Shown here piece by piece: positions 24,568 to 29,587 of a stretch of 29,587 nucleotides of DNA. Position numbers and translations under genes: made by a program. This DNA is from JABJMC01 sp964459205. GTDB taxonomy: Bacteria > Patescibacteriota > Gracilibacteria > UBA1369 > UBA12473. The stretch's first letter is position 1, and each line of letters starts with the position of its first letter. Below the pieces are notes generated by a model that worked only from the letters and a program-made list of their open reading frames with translations, was not told where the DNA came from and searched no databases. The DNA lies in assembly GCA_964459205.1 (NCBI GenBank), contig CAYWKJ010000014.1:1-29587 (forward strand). Reading direction: 5' to 3'.

Positions 24568-24937
24568 ACCATATAAACGCTACCTTTTAACAATCGCTCT
24601 CACCGCAGCTGTAAGTTGGCTAGCCTGGGGAATTGTGATCACTAAACTAGATCCTTTTGTATCCACTGGATTAGCGCTTAGTTTATTCTTTTTAAGCCTG
24701 ATATTCGCGCTCATCGGATCTTTTACGCTATTAGGATTTGGCCTGCGCCGGTGGATTGGAAAAGAAGAACTACACGAACAACATTTAAATGTTTCTCTTA
24801 GGCAAGGCGTATTACTAAGTATCTGTACGATTCTGTGCATCGCGTTCCTAATTGTTGGTGTCTTAAAATGGTGGAACGGGTTGCTCCTCGTAACAATTTC
24901 CGTCCTCGTTGAAATGGTTTTAACTAGTCGTTCGTAA
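24542..24937 (+). CDS. Small four-helix membrane protein, CPR-type
   Basis: The 131-residue product has four membrane helices in two pairs, separated by a charged loop (RRWIGKEELHEQH) and a short LRQG motif before the third. The layout, including VLKWWNGLLLVTISVLVE in the last helix, resembles a conserved hypothetical family I associate with CPR genomes; no function is known. ATG 24542 lies inside the upstream gene, which favours translational coupling. Its end overlaps the convergent lepB by 14 bases. Confidence 0.82.
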   Translation: MNEKIKFNEPYKRYLLTIALTAAVSWLAWGIVITKLDPFVSTGLALSLFFLSLIFALIGSFTLLGFGLRRWIGKEELHEQHLNVSLRQGVLLSICTILCIAFLIVGVLKWWNGLLLVTISVLVEMVLTSRS

Positions 24938-25595
24938 CTATTTCGGTAGCATAAGCGTCTTCACCGTTTTCGACCAATCTTACACGTTCAAAAGGCCACA
25001 TTACAAACCAGGCCTTTCCTTGAATTGCATCCAAAGAAACATAAGCAGTTGTATCTGGGCTAGCGCAACCAATTGCGTCAAAGCAACGCCTTGAATCACT
25101 ACTTGCCTTTCGATTATCACCTAGTACAAAATATTCATTCTCTGGAACCTCAAACACCGAATACTCCGAAGAAGAAGGTTCTGTGTGGCTTAAATTTAGT
25201 TCATTCAAGTAATTTGATTCATCCAATTTATCTCCGTTGATATAAACATATCCATCCTTCACCTCAATAGTGTCTCCAGGAACACCAATTATTCGCTTAA
25301 TATAAAAATCATCACCATTTGGCTCCTGGAAAACCACTACATCACCAATCTCAGGCAATCCAACCTGCCACCCAAAAAAACTCTGGTAGCCAAGTTTGTA
25401 AATCATCAAATATTCCCCATTTCCCCGCAAACACTGACCGTCAAAATTATTAAAAGTATCGCACATTGATGGGCCATGGACCTGAAAAGGCGAAAACACA
25501 AAAGTTCGAATCACCACCACCAAAATAATGATAACAGCGGAATTTAGAGCCACATCCAGCACAAACAGTAAAAAAGATTTAACCTTAGGTTTCAT
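24924..25595 (-). CDS. lepB: Signal peptidase I
   Basis: The 223-residue membrane protease removes signal peptides from exported proteins. It has one N-terminal membrane helix (about 8-30), then the catalytic Ser 43 in GPSM, the catalytic Lys 100 in YIKRIIGVPGD, and the family boxes GDNR (159-162) and SSDSR (165-169). Two Cys pairs, 45/55 beside the active Ser and 171/177, could form disulfides outside the cell. It would process the exported proteins encoded here. The start at 25595 is supported by the helix and by a TAAAAT predicting a 4-base leader. Confidence 0.96.
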   Translation of the reverse strand: MKPKVKSFLLFVLDVALNSAVIIILVVVIRTFVFSPFQVHGPSMCDTFNNFDGQCLRGNGEYLMIYKLGYQSFFGWQVGLPEIGDVVVFQEPNGDDFYIKRIIGVPGDTIEVKDGYVYINGDKLDESNYLNELNLSHTEPSSSEYSVFEVPENEYFVLGDNRKASSDSRRCFDAIGCASPDTTAYVSLDAIQGKAWFVMWPFERVRLVENGEDAYATEIVTND

Positions 25596-25605
25596 ATTTC
25601 TTCAT

Positions 25606-25611
25606 ATTTTA
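25606..25611 (-). promoter_or_regulatory. Putative -10 box of lepB
   Basis: TAAAAT on the minus strand predicts a transcript start 4 bases before the lepB ATG. The -35 region is not convincing. It shares a 73-base divergent gap with the promoter of the 25669 gene. Confidence 0.4.
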
Positions 25612-25633
25612 CGTCCCGGAAAACATAACACAA

Positions 25634-25662
25634 TTGTCAAAAAATCGGAAACCGGTTAATAT
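25634..25662 (+). promoter_or_regulatory. Promoter of the PH-domain operon
   Basis: TTGTCA (25634-25639) and TAATAT (25657-25662) lie 17 bases apart. The predicted first base is 25669, the A of the ATG, so the transcript should be leaderless. Confidence 0.6.
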
Positions 25663-25668
25663 CTTTAT

Positions 25669-26232
25669 ATGCTCGCAAGTATTATGTTTCGCGCCTACTT
25701 AAACCCAGGAGAAAAAATCCTGTACGTTGCGCATGTACATCCTTTCACTATTTACAAAAGCTTTATTAAGCATTTGTTCTTTGGATTCGCCCTACCAGGG
25801 TTGTTTTATATGATGATGCCTCCTTTTTGGCCAGTTTTTGCAGTGTGGGGAGGGGTTGGGGCTTTATATATGTTACATTTTTACCTGGATTGGTATTTCG
25901 ATGCCCTTTTAGTTACCAACCAAACATTGATTGACCTAGAATGGACAGGCGTATTTAAGCGATCAGCTGCCCGAATTGAATATCATACAATCGAAGGGGT
26001 GGCTTACGAAGTAAATGGCTTTTGGGCTACGGTTTTAAATTTTGGTGATATTGCGGTAGACAGAATTGGCACTGGCCAACAAATTGGACTAAAAAATGTC
26101 TCTTTCCCTAAAACAGCTGAGCGTGAAATCCTAAATTCGCAAAATGAATTCATGCGTAACAAGAGCTTCCGCGAACACCAAACCCTCAAAGACCTTTTGG
26201 CAGCCATGTTACAAGATCATTCAAATAAATAA
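25669..26232 (+). CDS. bPH2-type membrane protein
   Basis: The 187-residue product has a short cytoplasmic start, two adjacent membrane helices (about residues 32-50 and 55-78) and a soluble PH-like domain. The segment LLVTNQTLIDLEWTGVFKRSAARIEYHTIEGV is typical of bacterial PH domain 2 (YdbS-like) proteins, which are small membrane proteins of poorly known role. The C-terminal part ends with a charged helix. An internal Met at 25684 is a possible alternative start, but the promoter spacing favours 25669. The stop is followed directly by the ATG of the HEPN-like gene. Confidence 0.85.
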   Translation: MLASIMFRAYLNPGEKILYVAHVHPFTIYKSFIKHLFFGFALPGLFYMMMPPFWPVFAVWGGVGALYMLHFYLDWYFDALLVTNQTLIDLEWTGVFKRSAARIEYHTIEGVAYEVNGFWATVLNFGDIAVDRIGTGQQIGLKNVSFPKTAEREILNSQNEFMRNKSFREHQTLKDLLAAMLQDHSNK

Positions 26233-26631
26233 ATGTCTCCCTTAGTTATTACTATTATTATTGTCGCTATACTCCTATTTATGGGGTTAATTTTTTGGAC
26301 ACAATCAAAACGATCCAAAATCTCGGAATCCGATCAGAAAAAATTTCGCACAAATTGGACCCACATCCTCAAAGAAACACCTAAAAATGCTGTCTTAGAA
26401 GCCGACAAACTACTTGATCAAGCCCTTAAATTAAAAGGCTACACCGGAAACCTTGGTGAAAAAATGAAAAAGGCCAACACCCTATTTTCTGACCGAAATG
26501 GAGTTTGGAATGCCCACAAATTACGCAATCGCATTGCCCATGAACTTAATATTCAAGTTAGTGAAAAAGAGTCGCGTTACGCTTTAGCGCAATTTAAAAA
26601 AGCTCTAAATGACCTGGGGATAAAACTATGA
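26233..26631 (+). CDS. Membrane-anchored HEPN-like protein
   Basis: The 132-residue product has one N-terminal membrane helix (about 4-22), a basic stop-transfer segment and a helical cytoplasmic domain. That domain contains RNRIAH at 98-103, an R-N-x3-H motif as in HEPN ribonucleases and HEPN-like helical bundles, within WNAHKLRNRIAHELN. Residues 53-68 form a preceding helix (AVLEADKLLDQALKLK). I associate similar proteins with CPR genomes, without a known function. It abuts the PH-domain gene with no gap and overlaps coaE by 4 bases (ATGA), so it is embedded in an operon. Ribonuclease activity is inferred from the motif only. Confidence 0.75.
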   Translation: MSPLVITIIIVAILLFMGLIFWTQSKRSKISESDQKKFRTNWTHILKETPKNAVLEADKLLDQALKLKGYTGNLGEKMKKANTLFSDRNGVWNAHKLRNRIAHELNIQVSEKESRYALAQFKKALNDLGIKL

Positions 26632-27203
26632 AGCCATATATTCTTGCGATAACAGGAAAAATCGGGGCCGGCAAAAGCACTGTTGCCAGTATTTTGAAAG
26701 AAAAAGGATGGGGAATTTTAGACAGCGATAAAATCGTACATCAATTATATGAACCCGGAAATCGGGGGGCAGACAAAATCCAAACTTTTTTCGGCGAAGA
26801 GTATTTGAAAAAAGACGGATCAGTAAACCGCAAAAAATTAATCCGTGCCCTACTCAAAAACACCAAAAAATGGGATATTTTGAATAGACTTATTCATCCA
26901 CTGGTCTTAGATGAACTAAAACGCGAAATCAAAAAACTCAATAAACCCCAGATAGCAATCGAATTGCAAATCTATAACGAGCGTCTTTTTGGTGACTTAA
27001 TTGACGAGCTCTGGGTTATAGAGTCACCACAAAAAACTAGAACTAAACGGATTAAAGAAAAAACTCATCCAGCCAAAATAGAAGCCATTGAAGCTCAGCA
27101 AGAAGCCATTTCCTTACCAAAAGACGCAACCATAATAAATAATTCAGGTTCCACAGACGCTCTTAAATCTTGTATACTCAAAGCATGTCCTCCTACGAAG
27201 TAG
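26628..27203 (+). CDS. coaE: Dephospho-CoA kinase
   Basis: The 191-residue P-loop kinase performs the last step of coenzyme A synthesis. Walker A is GKIGAGKST at residues 10-18, followed by ILDSDKIVHQLYEPG, the usual dephospho-CoA site. NRLIHPLVLDELKRE matches the family's IxHP segment. The lid region is Lys-rich. Length is normal. It overlaps the HEPN-like gene through ATGA and overlaps the start of gatB by 19 bases. Confidence 0.93.
   Translation: MKPYILAITGKIGAGKSTVASILKEKGWGILDSDKIVHQLYEPGNRGADKIQTFFGEEYLKKDGSVNRKKLIRALLKNTKKWDILNRLIHPLVLDELKREIKKLNKPQIAIELQIYNERLFGDLIDELWVIESPQKTRTKRIKEKTHPAKIEAIEAQQEAISLPKDATIINNSGSTDALKSCILKACPPTK
27173..27178 (+). promoter_or_regulatory. Putative -10 box of gatB
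   Basis: TATACT inside coaE ends 6 bases before ATG 27185, predicting a leaderless gatB transcript in addition to operon readthrough. No good -35 box was seen. Confidence 0.45.
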
Positions 27204-28621
27204 TTATCGGCCTCGAGATTCACGCCCAAATGAACACCAAAACCAAGATGTTCTGCGGCTGCAGCAACGACTCTTTTCGCTCTAAGCCAAACACAAATGT
27301 CTGTCCCATTTGCATGGGATTTCCAGGCATGTTACCCGCTACCAATAAAGAAGCCGTGGAAAAGGGGATTCAAACCGCCTTGGCTTTTAAGTGTAAAATT
27401 CCAAATTTCTCAAAATTTGACCGAAAAAATTATTTTTATCCAGATTTGCCACTGGGGTTCCAAATTTCACAATTTGATGAGCCAGTTTCCGAAAAAGGCT
27501 ATGTAGAGATCGAGGATGAAGAAAAAAACTCCAAAAAAATCGGCATAACTAGAGTCCATTTAGAAAACGATGCTGGCAAATTAACTCATGTTCCTGGAGG
27601 AAGCCTAGTAGATTTTAATCGCGCTGGTAGCCCACTAATGGAAATTGTTAGCGAGCCAGATATGAGATCCGCCAAAGAAGCCCGCATTTTTGCCAAAATG
27701 GTTCAGGCCATTCTGCGAACCGTCGGGACCTCAGAAGCTGACATGGAAAAAGGCATGATGCGTTTTGATGCCAGCATTTCTACTAGACCAAAAGGGGAGG
27801 ATAAACTTTATCCACGTGCAGAAATTAAAAATCTAAACTCCTTCCGAGCCTTAGAAGCAGCCTTGGACTATGAAATAGCCAGACAAATCAAGCTTTGGGA
27901 TCAAGGAGAGCCTTTGGATGGAGATATTACTGTTGGCTGGCTGGATGATAAACAAAAAACCAAGCTTTTGCGTGATAAGGAAAGTTCAGCGGATTATCGC
28001 TATTTCCCAGAGCCAGACTTGCCCCCACTTTTAATTAACGAAAAACAAGTAAAGGAAATGGAATCTAAAGTCCCATCTTTGCCACTAGAACGCCGACGCA
28101 ATTTCGTTGAAAAATATGGCATTTCAGAAGAAGAAGCTCTGTTTTTTAGCGAAGATCCGGATTTAGCCAGTTATTTTGAGGAAATAGCCGAAATAACTAA
28201 AGAACCTAAAAAAACCGCTTCTTTTGTAGGGACTGTACTACTTGGACGACTAAAAATCGATAATCTCTCAATACGAGATTGCAAAATTAAAGCCGCTGAT
28301 TTGGCACGTTTGATTTTAGTAGTAAAAGAGGGGACTATCTCCAATAATACTGCCAAAGGCGAAGTATTTGATGAAATGTTCACCTCTGGGAAATCCCCAG
28401 ACACAATCATCGAAAAAAAAGGGCTCAAACAAGTCAGTGACAGTGGAGCCATCGAAGGAATAGTTGATCAAGTGCTAGCAGACAACAAAGAGGCCGTAAC
28501 TGACTTTTCAGCTGGCAAACAAAACGCTTTTGGATTCCTGGTCGGACAGGTTATGAAAGCCTCTAAAGGCCAAGCAAATCCCGGCACTGTAAATGAAATC
28601 CTGCGCAAAAAGCTTTCTTAG
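27185..28621 (+). CDS. gatB: Asp-tRNA(Asn)/Glu-tRNA(Gln) amidotransferase subunit B
   Basis: The 478-residue product is GatB, the kinase and tRNA-binding subunit of GatCAB, which converts Glu-tRNA-Gln (and often Asp-tRNA-Asn) to the amide forms. The start VIGLEIHAQMNTKTKMFC is diagnostic. CGC near residue 20 and CPIC near 41 form the zinc site. HLENDAGKL, DFNRAGSPLMEIVSEPD and YRYFPEPDLPPL follow. The C-terminal YqeY-like domain ends with NPGTVNEILRKKL. gatA and gatC are not in the window. ATG 27185 is chosen because the conserved N-terminus begins three residues later. Confidence 0.97.
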   Translation: MSSYEVVIGLEIHAQMNTKTKMFCGCSNDSFRSKPNTNVCPICMGFPGMLPATNKEAVEKGIQTALAFKCKIPNFSKFDRKNYFYPDLPLGFQISQFDEPVSEKGYVEIEDEEKNSKKIGITRVHLENDAGKLTHVPGGSLVDFNRAGSPLMEIVSEPDMRSAKEARIFAKMVQAILRTVGTSEADMEKGMMRFDASISTRPKGEDKLYPRAEIKNLNSFRALEAALDYEIARQIKLWDQGEPLDGDITVGWLDDKQKTKLLRDKESSADYRYFPEPDLPPLLINEKQVKEMESKVPSLPLERRRNFVEKYGISEEEALFFSEDPDLASYFEEIAEITKEPKKTASFVGTVLLGRLKIDNLSIRDCKIKAADLARLILVVKEGTISNNTAKGEVFDEMFTSGKSPDTIIEKKGLKQVSDSGAIEGIVDQVLADNKEAVTDFSAGKQNAFGFLVGQVMKASKGQANPGTVNEILRKKLS

Positions 28622-28623
28622 GT

Positions 28624-28629
28624 TATAAT
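28624..28629 (+). promoter_or_regulatory. -10 box of the 28653 gene
   Basis: A perfect TATAAT 3 bases after the gatB stop predicts a start near 28636 and a 17-base leader that contains CCCTCCC instead of a Shine-Dalgarno sequence. The -35 box is weak. Confidence 0.5.
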
Positions 28630-28652
28630 AAAAAAGATTTAACCCTCCCAAC

Positions 28653-28961
28653 ATGTTATCAGCCGCCGACTTACTATTCGTCATCCTTGCCGTTGCGATT
28701 GCTTTACTCAGTATCTTTTTCTCAATTGCCTTAGTGTACGTTGTTATGATTTTACGTGACATCAACAAAGCCACTGATGCCATGCGTGATTCTGCTGAAC
28801 GAATTCAAGGTATGATTATCAAGCCGCTCAAAATGACTCACGAAATACTTAAATACGCTAAACCAGTAGTGGAAGTTGTTGAGGATCGTCTAAAGCAAGA
28901 AAAATCCGCGCCTAAAAAGAAGACATCTAAGAAAAAAACCACTAAAAAGAAGAAGTCCTAA
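28653..28961 (+). CDS. Small membrane protein with Lys-rich tail
   Basis: A 102-residue protein with one long N-terminal hydrophobic helix (about 7-34), an amphipathic region with KATDAMRDSAERIQGMI (about 40-60), and a C-terminal tail made almost only of Lys, Ser and Thr. The layout resembles DUF948-type or attachment-like envelope proteins, but I cannot assign a family. The basic tail could bind nucleic acid or acidic lipids. Its TAA overlaps the stop of the convergent glycosyltransferase in a shared CTAA. Confidence 0.78.
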   Translation: MLSAADLLFVILAVAIALLSIFFSIALVYVVMILRDINKATDAMRDSAERIQGMIIKPLKMTHEILKYAKPVVEVVEDRLKQEKSAPKKKTSKKKTTKKKKS

Positions 28962-29587
28962 CGGTCGCGATCTTTTTTAAACATTACATGAAAAGGGAAA
29001 ACCAAAGTAGCATTTAGAATACGCTTTACACGTCGCGGTTCTTGGCAAAGCCGAAAAGCCCATTCTAAACCTGTTTTTTGCATCCAAGAAGGAGCCCGGT
29101 GACGAACACCAGACACAAAATCAAAAGCACCACCAACTCCAATAGCCACTTTTACATTAGGCATTTTTTTAAGATTTCGATTAATCCATTTTTCTTGATT
29201 TGGAGCCCCATAAGCCACGAGCACCAAATTAGCTTCTGAGGCATTGATACGATCCACGATTTCAGCATCATCCTTCGGTCGAGGAGTCCCCGAAAAAGTG
29301 CCTACAATTTGATCAAAGCGCCACTTATCGGCGACGCGACGAGCTACTCCCGGAGCAGCCCCTAATAAAAATATTTTGGCACCTAAACGATGACTATTAT
29401 GCACTAATTCAGACATTAAATCCGTACCTGTAACCCGCTCAGGGAGCTCCCCACGTGACTTTATAGTAAGCATGGCCAGGCCTAAAACTCCATGCCCGAT
29501 TCGCGCCAAACGAGTTTTATGCTTGGCAAGATTCGCAGCCCACAAAATACCAATACCATCAGCAATTTTAAGGGAAGCTTTATTCAA
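28958..29587 (-). CDS. WecG/TagA/CpsF glycosyltransferase (partial)
   Basis: The visible 209 residues match GT26 glycosyltransferases such as WecG and TagA: ADGIGILWAA, a GTDLM segment, IFLLGAAPGVA, LVLVAYGAPNQEKWI, GVGGAFDFVSG with RAP after it, and a C-terminal EWAFRLCQEPRRVKR. These enzymes add N-acetylmannosaminuronate or a similar sugar to lipid-linked intermediates. The gene is cut by the right edge: about 40-60 N-terminal residues are missing and no true start is in the window. It suggests a further surface-glycan locus beyond the edge. Confidence 0.93.
   Translation of the reverse strand: MNKASLKIADGIGILWAANLAKHKTRLARIGHGVLGLAMLTIKSRGELPERVTGTDLMSELVHNSHRLGAKIFLLGAAPGVARRVADKWRFDQIVGTFSGTPRPKDDAEIVDRINASEANLVLVAYGAPNQEKWINRNLKKMPNVKVAIGVGGAFDFVSGVRHRAPSWMQKTGLEWAFRLCQEPRRVKRILNATLVFPFHVMFKKDRDR

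Overview
The window looks like a stretch of a small, gene-dense bacterial genome, most likely a Patescibacteria (candidate phyla radiation, CPR) member. The support is indirect: very short intergenic gaps, several small membrane proteins of the kind common in CPR genomes, a lone VirD4/TraG-like ATPase with no conjugation partners, solute-binding proteins without permeases, and almost no Shine-Dalgarno sequences. The standard code is used: UGA ends two genes (24565-24567 and 26629-26631) and is not read through in any gene, which argues against the UGA=Gly lineages. I cannot name the phylum with confidence. No rRNA, tRNA, CRISPR array, insertion sequence or origin was seen.

Layout. 1-222: a broken purine-gene junction, with an adenylosuccinate synthetase (PurA) N-terminal scrap running into the 3' end of purC in another frame. 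235-2652: purE (class II, CO2-using type), purB and dcd. 2691-3494: an unrecognised gene with its own strong promoter. 3497-6825: promoter, T-box riboswitch and a eukaryote-like (type 2) isoleucyl-tRNA synthetase. 6844-10014: holin-4-like membrane protein, secG, a family-5 solute-binding protein, rplI and ruvX. 10022-12679: TraG/VirD4-like ATPase. 12777-15266: an 829-residue protein with a divergent MutS-type ATPase domain at its C-terminus. 15273-16463 (minus): pgk. 16542-17660: a divergent carbamate-kinase-like protein. 17657-18630 (minus): ribH and ribE. 18753-22751: ssb, then a surface-polysaccharide set (GT2 glycosyltransferase, solute-binding lipoprotein, O-antigen-ligase-like protein). 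22741-23655 (minus): fmt. 23707-24937: two overlapping membrane-protein genes. 24924-25595 (minus): lepB. 25669-28621: PH-domain membrane protein, membrane-anchored HEPN-like protein, coaE, gatB. 28653-28961: a small membrane protein. 28958-29587 (minus): WecG/TagA-type glycosyltransferase cut by the window edge.

Two genome-wide habits show here. First, about 29 start codons lack a GGAGG-type ribosome-binding site, and at six genes a -10 hexamer lies exactly 6 nt before the start codon, so the predicted transcript begins at the start codon (leaderless). Second, all five convergent gene pairs overlap or nearly touch, with no terminator hairpin between them. The best candidates for new biology are the T-box leader on ileS in this genomic background, the MutS-like ATPase, the membrane-anchored HEPN-like protein and the carbamate-kinase-like protein.
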